This document shows positions 28,246 through 43,000 of a stretch of DNA of 64,000 bases, piece by piece. Where the stretch lies: contig JAIUJO010000158.1 of assembly GCA_023846275.1 (NCBI GenBank), positions 529,528-593,527 of the forward strand, given 5' to 3'. Position 1 is the first letter of the stretch. Every line of letters starts with the position of its first letter. The position numbers and the translations under genes were made by a program. Source of the DNA: Vanilla planifolia (lineage: Eukaryota; Streptophyta; Magnoliopsida; Asparagales; Orchidaceae). The notes under the pieces were generated by a model, which worked only from the letters and a program-made list of their open reading frames with translations, was not told where the DNA came from and did not search any database.

Positions 28246-31200
28246 CAATGACCTTTGATTCATCTAGATCAAATCTCATTAAAAATTGCAATGAATATCC
28301 AAATTTAAAAAGGATAAATTATGGTAAATTATTTTATGAAATTAAGTGCATATATATATAAATTAATGTTGAAATATGATAAAGTAAAGTAATGCAACAA
28401 AATGAAATGAAAATTACGCAATAGCCAAATGAGAGTAGAATTATATTTTCATATTATACATTCAATTCAAATGGAAAACTTAGGAGAAGTGAGATAAATT
28501 ATTTAAGAAAGTTACATTCCTATGTACTAAGGTCATCAATAGTAATATCCTTGATCGACAAATCTTGTATCAATAAATAATAACATATGAAGCGTGCCAA
28601 AATCATTAAAAATTAATATTCAAAAATATTTAAATTATTATTTAATTAGATTGAGCTCATCGCTACTACCCTAACAATATTTTTCCATCTCAATGGAACC
28701 TCATTTAGAATTATTTCTAGTCACCATTGTAAATAAGAATTAAAAAATGACAAATTATTATTTTGATATCTATTAAATATATATATTAGAGCTGAAATGT
28801 TGCAACTTTAAGCATTATAATAGAACCAAATTAAAATGATATCAAGCCGACAAGAGAAGAGATTTAGAGTTACAAAAATATAACAAAACCAAAGAAAACT
28901 ATTACAGAAATAGAAATAAATTTTGTGGAAAAGTTGCTTTTCTTGATATTATTCAGATCAAGTGTAAAATCCTTAATCATCAAATTTGGCGTGAATGGAA
29001 TTGTCTAAAAAACTGCACTAGAATAATAGAATATAAAATAATTAAAAAAGTCTAAAAATTAATATTCAATTAAATAGATCTCGTGACATAAGTACAATGA
29101 TGATTGCATCATCTCCATTAGTATTTGATTGGAATTATCAATAATTACAAAATAAATTAAACATAAGTAATAGTAAATAATTTTTTTAATATTAAATAAA
29201 TATATATTAAAGTAGAAATGACATAAATTAAGGTTGTGTAATGTAATGTAATCAAATCAAAGTGATGCAAAGGTCCATGAAATGAGAATATAGTTTGATA
29301 GTAATATATCTAAATAAAAGTGAAATATTTGAAGAAATGCAATAAATTGTATTAGAATATTTATTTCCAAGCTACAAAGATAGTAGAGTGCAACCTACTT
29401 GATCATCAAATGTGGTACAAGTCAAAATACATCAAAACTTAAAACAAATGTCATTAAAATAAAATATTTAAAATGAGAAAATGAATATTTAATTAGATAA
29501 AGTTTACTAAAATGTGTTTAATAATGATTGTTTTGTCGTAATTTGATCTTGTTTGGAGTTTCTATGAATTACCAATATAAAAAAAAGTAAAAAATAATAA
29601 ATTATTTTTTAATATTAAGGAAATATATTAAAATTATAAAGAAATAAATTAATGTAATATAATACAATCAAATAAAAGTGATGTAATGGTCACATGAGAG
29701 GAGGATCAAAGCTTATCTATAATATAACAAAATTTTAAAGTGAAAATTTTTAAAAAATGAGATCAAGTGTACATGAAAGTTGCATTTCAAAAATAAATAT
29801 TAAATGTAATATTTGATAAATCTTGCAAAACTAAACAAAAATAAAAAATTTACAAATAGCAAAATGAATATTTTATTAGATAAAACTCATCAACTTGAGT
29901 CCAATGACATTTGTTTCATATCCATTGGACTTTGTTACAAATTACTAAGAATATTCAACTAAAATAAGTTTAAATAGAAAAGTATAATTTTAATCTGAAG
30001 TAAACATACATTAAAGATGAAATGAAGTAAATTAAAGAATTATAATATAATGAAAGGTACGAGAGGTCAAGCTCATTTGAAAGATGATTTAAAGAAACAT
30101 AGTAATAAAAACTGAAAGCAAAAAATCTAAATAAATTAGAAATGTTGATGCAATGTAATATAGCTAAATCAAAGTAACATAAATGTCATATAATAAGGGA
30201 ATTGGAATTTTGTTGTAGTATATCTAACTAAAACTAAAGAAATTGAAGAAATTATATAAATTATGAAAAAGATCTATTCCAAGATATTAAGGACATTGAG
30301 TGCAATATTATCAAACATAATATAAGATATGAATCATAATGTCTCATAAAGTGTGCTACAAATATAGAAAATTAATTTTTACAATTATAAAAAATAAGTA
30401 TATAATGAGATAAAGTTCATCGAGAAGAGTCCAATGTCGTTCACTTCATCTCAATCAGACCTCACTTGGACTTACTATGAATTACTCATGTAAGAAAGCA
30501 AAAATCATAAAAAAATATTTTTTAACATTATGTAAACATATTTTAATATTGAGATAAAGTAAATTGAAGTAAAGTGACATTACGAAATGAAAGTGAAAAT
30601 TTTGGAGAAATTTGATAAGTTGTATAAGAAAGTTGCATTCCAGGATATAAAAAAGATTTGGTAAGATGTCTTCAACCATCAAATGTGGTATAAATCAAAA
30701 TGTCTCATAAATTGTGTAGAAACCCTAAAAAAATATTCAAGGATACAAAAATGATTGCTTTATTAAATAGAGCTCATCAAGATGTGGTCAACTATGTTTG
30801 TTTAGAATGTATAAGACATCATTTAGAAAAACAATCAACTAATAAAGTAAATATAAATAAATAATAACAAGTTATTTTTTAAAAAATAAAAAAATGTATT
30901 AAATTAGTAATAAGATAAATTGAAGCTATACTATATAACCAAATACATGTGATGTAAAGATCACATGAGAGAAAAATTAGAGGTTCAACAGAATATATCT
31001 AAGGCACAACTAAAATTTTGAAGAAATGTGATAAGTCATATAGTAAAGTTACATTCCAAGGTACTAAGATTATCAAGTGTGGCACTCTCCATCATGAGAG
31101 CTTATACAAATCAAAATGTCTTATAAATTATGCAAAAATTCTAGAATATAAAATAATAAAAATATATATAAAAAATTAATATCTAATTATTTAAACACCA

Positions 31201-34200
31201 CAGAGATAAGTTCAAAGCTATTTGTTTTTTCTTGTAAGGGCTTAATTTAGAAATTTCATGAATCACTAAATTTAACAAGCATAAATAATAATAAATTATT
31301 ATTTTAATAAAATTTAAATATATATTAAAATTTAAATTACACAAATATAATTAATGTAATATAATAAAATCAAAATACTATAATAGTCTACAAGAGGTGA
31401 ATAAGAGTTTTCAAATAATATAACCAAATCAACATACAATATTTGAAGAAATATGTTTAATTATACGAGAAAGTTGTATTCTAATATATTAAGAAGATTG
31501 TGTGCAATATTGATGATAAAATTTAGTGTGAAATAAGTTATCTATAAAGCGCAACAAAATTCTAGGAAATAAAATATTTAAAAATATAAAAAATAATTTT
31601 TGTTAAATAAAGATCTTTGAGATAATTCAAAGGTTACATTTTTACTACAATTTGAATTATACTGATTTAAAAGAAAAGTTAAACATAAATAATAGTAAAT
31701 TATTACTTTAATGTTAAATACTAAAGCTAAATAAAGATAAATTAAAGAATTGTAATGTATCAAAATCAAAGTGATATAAAAGTCACACGAGTCAAGATTT
31801 TTAATTTGATAATAATATAACCAAGTCAATAAAAAAAAATTTAAAGAAATGTGACAAAATGTATATGAAATTAGAAATCCAGGATACTAAAAAGTTCATG
31901 TGTGACCTCCTTGATTATGAAATTGGGTATGATTACAAATATATAGTAAATCATGCAAAAAAAATCACAGTAAATAAAATATCAAAAAATATTAAATTTA
32001 ATATTTGTTATATAGAGGTCTTTAAGACAAGTCTAACGATTTTATCTCGATCAAACCTTGTCTTGAATTTTTGCAATATAGAAATATAAAAATACATAAA
32101 AAATAATTAATTATTATCTCAATATTAAGTAAATATATATAAAAAAAATGAAATAAATTGAGGTAATGCAATATAAAATAATTAAGTTGATGTAAGCATC
32201 ACATGAGAGGAGATTTAGAGTTAGTTATTAATATAAGTTATTGAAAATAAAAATTTTCAATTAATGAGATAAATTGTATAAAAATGTTGCTTTCCAAGTT
32301 ATAAAAGAGAACTAGTATAACATTCTCATTCATGAAAAGCCTTGAAAAAAATTTAAAAAATATAAAAATCAATAGTTATATAATAGGGCTCAATGGGATA
32401 AGTCTAATGACAATTAATTTTTCTCCATTAGACTTTGTTAAGAATTATTACTATTTACCAAAAGTAAATAAGTCAAAAAAATAATAATTTTTTTCTAATA
32501 TTAATTAAATATATATATATATATATGTCAAAGCTAAAATGAGATAACTTGATGCAATTTAGTATAATGAAATCAAAGAGATGTAATGCTCACATCATAA
32601 GAGAATTATAGTTTAAATGTAATAAGTTGAAATTTAAGAAAAAATTTGAAGAAATGAAATTAATTATACAAAAACATTGCATTGCAAGATCTTAAATCAA
32701 TCAAGTTTAACATTCTCAATCATCAAAATAGATAAAAATTAAAATGTCTCAAAAAGTAAGCTAAAACACTAGAAAATAAAACATTTGAAGAATGGAAAAA
32801 TATTTTTAATTGATAAAGCTTGTCAAAGTTGTCTAATGATGTTTGTTTCTTCTCCATAGAACTTTATTTAGAATTATTAAAAATTATCATTGAAAATAAG
32901 AATAAATAATAATAAATGATTTTTAAAGATTAAGTAAATATATGTTAAAGCTAAAATAAGGTGAGTTGAAGCAATAGACCACAACCAAATTTATGTGTGT
33001 AAAGGTCAATAAGTGGAGAATTATATTATTTAATTAATATAACAAAATATATGAAAAATAATTAAAAATATATGATAAAAAGTGTGGGAACGTTGCTTTC
33101 CATGATATTGTGGCAATCATTTATGACATTCTCAATTACCAAAGATGATATGAATCTAAATCTCCTTTTAAGAGAAAAAACCATAGAAAATAATATATAT
33201 ATTTGTATATATATCTATAAAAAAGAATATACAACTTGCTAGAGCTCGTTGAGATAAGTCCAATGACATGTTTTTCTTCACTGAATCTCATTTAAAAATA
33301 ATACAGATTAATAATTAAATAAGAATTAATAACGACAACTTATTTCTTTAGTATTAAGTAAACATATGTTAAAGTAGAAAGGTGAGAAATTGAAGTAATA
33401 TATTATAACTAAATATGAGAAATTTATTTTTAATAATATGAGAAATTATGTGGAAAAGTTCAATTTCAATATTCTAAAAAGATTAAATGTAACATTCTTA
33501 TTATCAAGTACAAATCCTAATGTTTCATGAATCATGCAAAAATCTTAGAAAAAGAACATGACATTTGCAGCATGTGTAATGACATTTGTTTTGTAAGAAT
33601 CAATGCTACTCTAAAATAACTACTGATTATTAAAGAAAATAGGTATTAATAATGATAAAATACTATTTTTATATTAAACAAATAAATAAAAAGCTAAAGT
33701 GATATAACCTGAAGTAATGTTATCCAATCGAATCAAAAGAATGTAAAAATCACATAGGAGTAAAATTAGATAAAATGTACTAAGAAGTTACATTCTAAGA
33801 TATTAAGAAGATTTAATGTAACATTCCCAATTATCAAATATGATACAAATAAAAATAATTTATAAACTTCACAAACGTCATCAAAATTAAAATATTTAAA
33901 ACTTAGTAAAATAGTTATTTAATTGGTTAGATCTCGTCAAGACCACTATAATTATATTTTTTTCATTTCGTCAGACATTTTTTTCAAAAACTACAAATTA
34001 CAAAATTAAAATAACTAAATAATTAAAAATTATTATTTTTATGTTCTGTTATTTTAGTAGTAATGAAATATATAATAAGGTAGAAATAAGTAAATTAAAG
34101 CAATGAACTATAACGAAATCAAAGAAAACAATTTGAAGAAATTTGATAAATGAGGAAAAATAACATTAAAAAGTACTATGAAGATCAAGTATAACACCAT

Positions 34201-37038
34201 CAAATGTTAAATTAGGTACAAACACAAAATGCCTTGTAAATCATACACAAGTATAAGAATAGTGCACATGGAGATGAGTCCATCGACATTCTTTTCATCT
34301 TTATTTATTCTCCTAAAAAATAAATGTGAATTACCAATTTAACTAAACATAAATAATGATAAATAATAAAACCAAATGCCAATAATGTAAAGGTCACATG
34401 AGAAGAGAATTACAACTTCATAATAACACAATCAAAACAAATTGAAATATTTGAAAAATAGAAATAAATAATGTATGGAAGTTTTATTTCAAGGTATTAA
34501 GAAGATCAAGTGCAGAATCCTCGACTATCACAAAAGGTATAAATCAAAATATCTTGTAAATCTTCCTAAAATCATAGAAAATAAAATATTTAAGTATAAA
34601 ACATAAATTGATATTTAATTTGTTAGAGCTCATCAAGATGTCATTTTTTTTATCAAGTGGGGCCTCTTTTAGAATTAGTATGAATTATTAAATTAGATAA
34701 ACATAAATAACAATAAATTTTTATTTCAACACAAAGAGATAAATATCATAACTTAAATAGGATAAATAGAAGAAATATAATATAAAAAAATAAAAGCATT
34801 ATAAGAGTCACACGAGAAGGGAATTGATGTTTCCTAATTATATAACCAAATAAAAATATTTAAAAATGAGATAAATGGTATAGGACATTTATATTCTAAG
34901 ATACTAAGGAGCTAATTTATAGCATCCTTGATAAATAAAACAAGTGTTAATAAAATTGTTAGTAAAATATTTTAAAATAATGGAGTATTAGATATTTAAA
35001 AATATTGAAATACAATTTTATAAGGAAGCAACATTCTGAGATATTAAGGTGATCGATCGTAACATCCTTGATCATCCAACCATGTTTGAATAGAAATGAT
35101 TAATTAAGCATTCTAGAACAAAAGAAAATAAATCATTTAAAAATTGTAAAAATAAATATTTTATTGAATAATACATGTGTAAATAAGACAAATAAAGTTT
35201 GTTTCATTTTAATCAAAGGTTGATAGGAAATATAATTAATTACCAAAGTAATTAAAAAATAATTAATAATAAAATATTTTTTTAACACCAAAAAGATATA
35301 TATTAAATTTAAAAAAGAAACAAATTGAAGAATTGCAAATGTAACCAAATAAAAGTGATGTAAATGTGGCATAACTAGAAAACTAGAATTAAATAATAAC
35401 AAACTATATAAAAGAAAAAATTAAAAAAAGAAATAAATGCAAAAAGAAAGTTTCGTTTTTGGATACAAAAGAGATTGAATTTAACTTTTTGGAACATTAA
35501 ATCAAGTAAGAATGAAAAAAATCTCATATTGCATTTCAAAATTTCTAAAAATAAAATATTTCAAATTTTAAAAAACAATAGATCATTGGTTAGTGCTCGT
35601 CAAGATGAGACCAATAGAGTTTCTTTCATCCCAAAAGATCATTTACAAAGACTATAATAAATTTAGTAAATTTATGCAAGTTAATATAAATAAATCAAAT
35701 ACAAGTAGAGGTCACACAATAAAAGGCTTAGAGTTATGTGGTAATATAATTAAATAAAAGTGAAGACTTTAAAGATATGGGATTAGTTTTGTTGAATAAG
35801 TTGTATTCTCTTATATTAAGGAGATCAAGTGCAAAATCCTTGATCACCAATTTGTCTACAAATCATAATATCTTATAAAATATGTTAAAAGCTAAAAAAA
35901 TAAAATATGAGAAAATTTAAAAAAATATTTTGTTGGATAGAATTTGTAAAGGCAAGTAGAATACATTTGTTTTGCTTTTCAAAGATCTCATTTGAAAATA
36001 CTATGCAAGTAAAATACATTTCTTTAACATGAAATAAGAAATTTATTGCAACTAAATTGAGATAAATTGAAGAAATTTAAAATAACTTATCCAAACTGAT
36101 GTAAGTGTCACACATGAGAAGACTTATAGTTTCATAGTAATATATTTAAATTGATGGGAATAATTTGAAGAAATGAGATAAATTTTATAAGAAAGTTGCA
36201 TTCCAAGATAAAAAGAAGATCGAGTGTAAGATCATTGAGAATCAAATTATTTACAAATAAAAATATATTATAAGCCATGTAAAAGCATTAAAAAAATATA
36301 GATAGTAATATTTAATTCAATAGGGCTAACTAAGGCATTTCTAATGACTCATGTTCATCACCAGCATTTCACATTTCAAATTACTATAATTAAAAAATTA
36401 AATACACTCAAATAATATTAAATTATTATTTTAATGTTAAATAAATATATATATTAAAGTTCAAATAACACTAATTTAGGAAATGTAATGCAACAAAATC
36501 AAAGGTAAATTTAAAACTATAAGAGATTTAGAGTTATAAAGTAATTACAACCAAATGAAAATAAAAACTTTGAAGAAATATGATATCTTACAAGAGGAAA
36601 TTTCCAATAGCGGAGGAGATTTAGTCTAATATCGTATATCATCAAAATACGTATGAATAAAAATATCTTATAGAACATGCAAAACTTTAGAAATAAAATA
36701 TTAAAAAATACAAAATTAAATAGTTAATTAGATAGAGTTTGTTGAGACAAGCCCAACAATGTTTCACTCATCTTGATCTCACCTCATATTAAATTATTAT
36801 AAATTATCAAATTTAATAAATATATGTTAAAGCTAAAATGAGATTAATTGAACAATCGTAACATAAATAAATGAATGTTATGCAAATCAAACAAGATAAG
36901 AAAATTAGTGTTTCAAAGAAATATAAAAAAATCAAAACTAAAAAAATTGAAGAAATGAGATAAATTGTATTTTAAATTTGCATTCCAAGGTACCAATGAC
37001 ATCAAGTGTAACATCCTTGAGCATCAAATTGGGCATTA
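28231..37038 (-). repeat. Same ~420-bp satellite, inverted block
   Basis: Here the monomer boxes appear as reverse complements and in reverse order, for example AAGTTGCATTCCAAG near 36,200, its close variant near 30,630, GAGTCCAATGACATTTGTTT near 29,900, and AGGAGATTTAGAGTTA near 28,860 and 32,210. The spacing and the degree of decay match the flanking blocks. The whole segment is therefore the same array in opposite orientation, about 8.8 kb long and roughly 20 units. Both edges can be placed within a few tens of bases because diagnostic words switch strand there. No coding gene is present; the open stretch at 31,859-32,089 follows the monomer's antisense frame. Confidence 0.86.
32509..32526. 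repeat. (AT)9 microsatellite in the inverted block
   Basis: Nine AT dinucleotides lie between TTAATTAA and GTCAAAGCTAAAATGAG. Read on the other strand, this is the same monomer position as the other AT runs, just before the TTAATATTAAAATAATAA box. Confidence 0.75.
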
Positions 37039-37065
37039 ATTGAGATGAACAAACATCGTTGAATG
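37025..37065. other. Right inversion junction of the satellite array
   Basis: Up to about 37,036 the monomer is reverse (CAAGTGTAACATCCTTGAGC then ATCAAATTGGGCATT). From about 37,038 it is forward (TTGAGATGAACAAACATCGT, then AATGTTACATTCGATCTGC). The short forward piece jumps from the GATGAAACAAATGTCATTG box straight to the GATGTTACA box, so about 120 bp of a unit is missing just right of the junction. Confidence 0.7.
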
Positions 37066-40000
37066 TTACATTCGATCTGCTTAATATCATTGAATGAAAC
37101 ATTCAATTAATATTCGACTTATTTTTTAAAATTTGTTTGTTTGATTTGATTATAATATAATAAAATTCTTTGTCTGCTCTACTATGACCCTTACATAATT
37201 TTCATTTTCTTATATTAAATTTCTTCAATTAATAATATTTCAATTTTATTATATACTTATTTAATACTAAAATAATAATTTAATATTATTTATAAATATT
37301 TAATTTTCTAATTCATAGTTATTTTTAACTAAGGCAAATTAAGATAAAACAATTCTGATTAGACTTATCTCAACTAGCTCTATACAATTTAATATTCATT
37401 TTTAAATTTTTTAAATAAGTATTTCTAAGGTTTGCTATACATTAAGAGTCATTTTGATTTATAGTTGGTTCGATGATCGAGAATGTCACTTCACTTTAGT
37501 GTCTTAGAATATATATTTTAAATAAAATTATGTCATTTCTTCAAATATTTTTCTTTAATTTTTTTTTATTATAATTTAACTTTAAATCCCTTATAATATG
37601 TCCATTATTTTTCTTAGTTAATTAAATTGCATTTCTTCAAATTATCTTATACTTTCATTAATACCTATTTTTCTTAGTAGTCAATAATAATCTATTATTA
37701 TTTGTAATTATTTATTTTGGTATTCATAGTAATTCTAACCTAGATTTGATCAAAACGTAACAAATATCATTACACTTGTCTCGATTGACTATATCACTAA
37801 AATATTAAATTTTATATTTAAAAATATTTTATTATCTAAGATTTTAAAATATTTTATGACATTTTTTTATTCATTCCTAATATAATATGAAGGTTGTAAG
37901 GAATAGTATTTTGGAATACAACTTATCTTGTAATGTTTCTCCAATTTTTAAATATTTTACAATGATTTGATTGTATTATTATGTGTCTAAATCTTCTCAA
38001 GTGTGAACATTATGATACTTTCATTTGGTTTTGTTACCTTACTTGAGCTCATCTTTTTTATGCTTAACTATATACTTACTAAATATTACAATTATTAACT
38101 ATTTTTTTATTTTTATTCACTTTTATGAGACAAGATAATTCCAAAAATGGTTTATCGAGATAAAACAAATGTCGTTATAGTCATCTCAACATGCTCTATC
38201 AACTTAAATATTAATTTTATGTTTTAAATATTTTTTCTATGTTGTTTTCTTATAATTTCTTAGACATCTTCATTCATATAATATTTTATAATTTAGAATG
38301 TGACATTACTCATCATAGTATTTGTTTCTCTCGTGTGACCTCTGCATTGTTATTTTTCTTACATTACATTACCTCAATTTTACTCTTTTTAATTGTAATA
38401 TATATTTTATTGCTATTAAAATAACAATTTATTATTTTTAATGTTTAATTTTGTTATTTATATTCATTCTAAATGATGCCTAAATGAGATGAAATTAACA
38501 TCTTTAAAACTAATAGGATATTAGCATGCCTTATGAGGCATTCGAATTCGTAACTAATTTGATGATGAATGATATTGCACTCGAACTCCTTATTGTCATG
38601 GAATTCAACATTTTCATACAATTTATCTTATTTCTTCAAATTATTTACATCCATCATTTCATATTACTATAGAACTCTAATTCTTCTCTTGAGTGATCAC
38701 TTTGTTGATTCGATTTATTTGTATTAGATTACCTTAATGAGATGAAAAAAACATGTTTGGACTTGACTCGAAGCATATGTCCAAATAAATAATCACTTCA
38801 ACAATTCAAAATATTTTTTTCTTATCTTTTTATGAGGTTAACAAGATATTTGATGTGTAACTGATTTGATCATCATGGATATTACACTCCATTTACTTAG
38901 TATTTTTTAATGTAATTTTTTGTACCATTTATGTCATTTCTATAAATTGTTTTCTTTGATTTGGTTCTATTACTATGTAACTATAAATCTTTTTTGTGTG
39001 ACCTTTACATCACGTTCGTTTGATTATATTTAATTGCTTACCTTTTTTTTTCAGCATTCATATATAAATATTTATTAATTTTTAAAATACTAATTTCCCT
39101 TTTAATGCTAATATAATTTAGTATTTTATTATATTTTCAAACTAGTTCTGATCTAGAAGGAATAGATATCATCAAACATGCCTTAATGAGCTCATCTCAC
39201 AGTTCCATTGATCTTCTTTTGTTTCATAGAATGCAACTTTCTTGTACAATTTATCCCATATTTTGAAAACTTTTTTTATTTGGTTATTTTACTATTAAGC
39301 TCTAATTCTCCTCTCATGTGACCTTTATGTCTCATTCTCTCATTACTTCTTTATCATAAATCTACTTTATATTAAAATAATGATTTGTTTTTATTTATGT
39401 CAATTTACATTCATAATTTGCAATACTTCCAATGAAGGATCAAGTTGAGATAAAAAAATGTCATTGCACTCATCATGACAAACTCCATCCAACTAAATAT
39501 ATTTTCTATTTTTTTAACATTTTATTTTTAATGTCTTTGCATATTTTACTCAACTTATCAAATTGTACCGAATTTTACGATCGAGAAATTTATCTTCGAT
39601 CACTTAATTATCATATAGTGAAACCTTTACTAACATTTGGCTTATTTATTAACCGTTTTTTCTTTAATTTGGTTAAATATAATGTAACTCTCAATCTCCT
39701 CTAGTGTAAACCTTAAATTCAATATACTACAATGTAACATTTTTGTAATTTATGTTGTATTTCAATTCATACATAATTTGATGAAGGAGGATGTTAACTA
39801 AATTTCGATACTATTTTAGAATTAAAGTTTTCTATAAAATTTATCTTAATTTTTGGAATCTTTTCGCTTCGATATGGTTATGTAATAATGAAAATAAAAT
39901 TCTCTTCCCATGTGACATTTACATAGCATTGTTTGTGTTGTGTTACATTTTTTCAATTAATCTCTTTCTATCTTTAAAAGTCATTTACTTAATGTAAAAA

Positions 40001-43000
40001 TAATAATTTATTGTCATTATTTTTAATTACTTTGTTAACTTTTAGTAATTACGGATGAGATGTGATAAAAAAGGAACAAATTTTTTTTTACTCATCTGAA
40101 CAAATTATATCAAATTAAACATAATCTTTTATATTTCTAAATATTTTTACATTCTATGTTTTTGGTATATTTTATAGGACATTCCAATTCATAGCTGATT
40201 TGACATTCAAGGATGTTACAATTGTTCTTTCATAACATGAAATGCAACTTTCCCATAAAAGATATCTCGCATTATTTGAATTTTTATTTTTCATTTCGTT
40301 AATTAATTGGTCACTTAAATTCTCCTCTTGTGCAAATGTTATACCGCTTTGACTTTCTCATTTTATTTTGCTTCAATTTATTTCATTTTAGCTTTAACAT
40401 ATATTTACCTACAAAACATATAATTTCTTTTCTATTTCACTGTAATTGCTAATAAACTCAGTTTTAGATGAAACAAAGGTCATTTGTCTCTTCTAATTCT
40501 CCTCTTTTATGACCAATTAATTCTTTTGATTTCATTATTTTACATTTCTTCAAAACTTATCTCATTTTAAATTTTATATATTTTTACATAATTTTAAAAT
40601 AACAATTGATTATTATCTCAGATTCTTCATATTATTCATCTATAGTAATTCTAAACAGCGTTCAATCGAGACATAGCAAATATTTTTTGACACATATCAA
40701 TGAGCTCGTATAATTAAATATTCTTTTTTATATATTTAAATATTTTATTTTTTGTGTTTTGAAAGAACTTCTGATGGAATTTTATCTATATTTGATTTGA
40801 CAGTCGAATATCTTACATTCGATCTCCTTAAAATTTTATAATGCATCCATTTAATAAAATTTGTCATTAATTAAAATTTATTTTTATTTAGTCATATTAC
40901 AGTGTAGCACAATTTCTTGTTGTTTGAAATTCACCTCGCTTTAATTTGGGTTTATCACAATATTATTTATGCTAATTTACTTTGGAAATTTGCTATGATT
41001 CCAAACAAAGTTCAATTTGTACAAAACAAATGTCATGGGACACATCTCAAAAAGCTGTACCAATCTAAACATTTTTTATATACTCTAATAGTTTATTTTG
41101 TTTATGGTTTTGACATGTTTTATGAGGTACTTCAATTCGTATCACATTTAATGATCGATGATGTTAGTCTTAATCACCATGCTATGATGTTATGCAACTT
41201 GCTAGTATAATTTATCTGAATTCTTTAAATTTTTTATTCTAATCTTGTTATATTACAATGTAGCCCTAAATCTCCTCTTATGTGACATTTACATCTCTTT
41301 GATTCTATTACATTACATTACTTCAATTAGTCTTATTTTAGCTTTAACATCTATTTACTTAATATTAAAAAGATATTTATTAATATTTTTGCTTATTTAA
41401 TTTGGTAATTTGCAACAATTCCAAATTAAGTCAGATCTAATAGGAAGAAATGTAATTAGACTCATTTCAACAAGTTATATATAATTAAATATTCATTTTT
41501 ATCATTCTAAATATATTATTTTTTAGGGTTTTGTCATACTTCTTAAGGCTTATATATTTATATCTTACTTGATGATTGAAGATGTAACCCTCAACCTGTT
41601 GAGTAGTTTAGAATATAGCCTTTTCACACAATTTATGTCATCTCTTCAAATATTTTTCTATTGTTATTTTAATTTGTAATTATAAGTCACTTCATGTTTT
41701 GTCTTTACAACTTTTATATTTTTTTATATTAGATTAATTAAATTAAATTAATTTCTAGTTTAATATATATTTACCTAATATTTAAATAATAATTTGTTAT
41801 TCTTTATGCTTATTTTTGTTGGTAAATTCTCATAATTCTAAACCACATATAATGGAGTCGAACAAAACATTGTCAGACTCATCTTCGAGAACTCTTTATA
41901 AGTAAATATTTATTTTAAATATTGAAATTTGTTTTACACTTATTGCAACATTTTTTTAGTAATTTCTATCATAGCACATTTCTTGATCGAGGAAGTTACA
42001 CTCCATCTTCTTTTTATCTCAAAATGTGACTTTTCTATACAAATTTACCTAATTTCTTTAATTATTTCCCTTTGATTTTATTACAATACAATGTAATTCT
42101 AAATCTCCTATTATGTGACATTCATGTTGCTTTTATATAAATTAAATTGTTTTATTATTTATGTTTAATTACTTTAGTAATTTGCATTAACTCCAAACAT
42201 GATCTGATGAAGATCAACAAAAAGACGATGGACTCATCCCTGCGACCTCTATCCATCTAAATTTTAGTTATTATGCTGTAAAACATTTTTTTTCAAGGCT
42301 TTTTGGTATATTTTCAATATTTCAATTCATTCTTAATTTGATTACCATGCATGTTATACTCAATCTCCTTAGTATTGTTGAATATAATTTTCTAATAAAC
42401 TTTATGTCAATTTTCCAAATGTTTTGCTTTCATTTAGCTCCTTATTGTCAAGCTCTATTCTTTCCCTCATATGACCTTTACATTGTTTTATTTTATTATT
42501 CTTTATATTTATGTCATTTTAGCTCTAACATATACTTTCATAAAATTAAAATTAAAATATATTGTTATGTTTGCTTATTTAGTTTATTAATCTGCAATAA
42601 ATTCGACAAGGTTAAACAAAACATTCATTCAAAAGTTTTAAATATTTTATTTTATATCATTTATGCATATTTTATGAGATATTTAGATTCTTTTCAGGTT
42701 TGATGATCGAGGATGTTACACTTGATCTCCTTAATATCCTACAATACAAATTTTTTATGTTATTTATATAATATCTACAAATGTTTTTGTTTCATTTGCT
42801 TATATTTTTAAGTAACTATAAATCTTTTCTTATTTTCTATGAATTTGATTTTTTTATATTATATTATTTATTTTCAATGTTTATCTTGGAAATTTTAAGT
42901 AACTCTAAACTAATTTTGATTGAGACTATACAAACATCATTAGACATAGCCCAAGGTGCTTTAACAAACTAAATATTCTTTTTTATAATTTTTTAAATTA

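Noticed and set aside
42338..42703. 121-codon open frame, longest in the satellite
   Set aside because: It is a Leu/Phe/Ile/Tyr-rich reading of the T-rich strand, overlaps monomer boundaries, and similar frames recur in other units at the same phase. No family resemblance.
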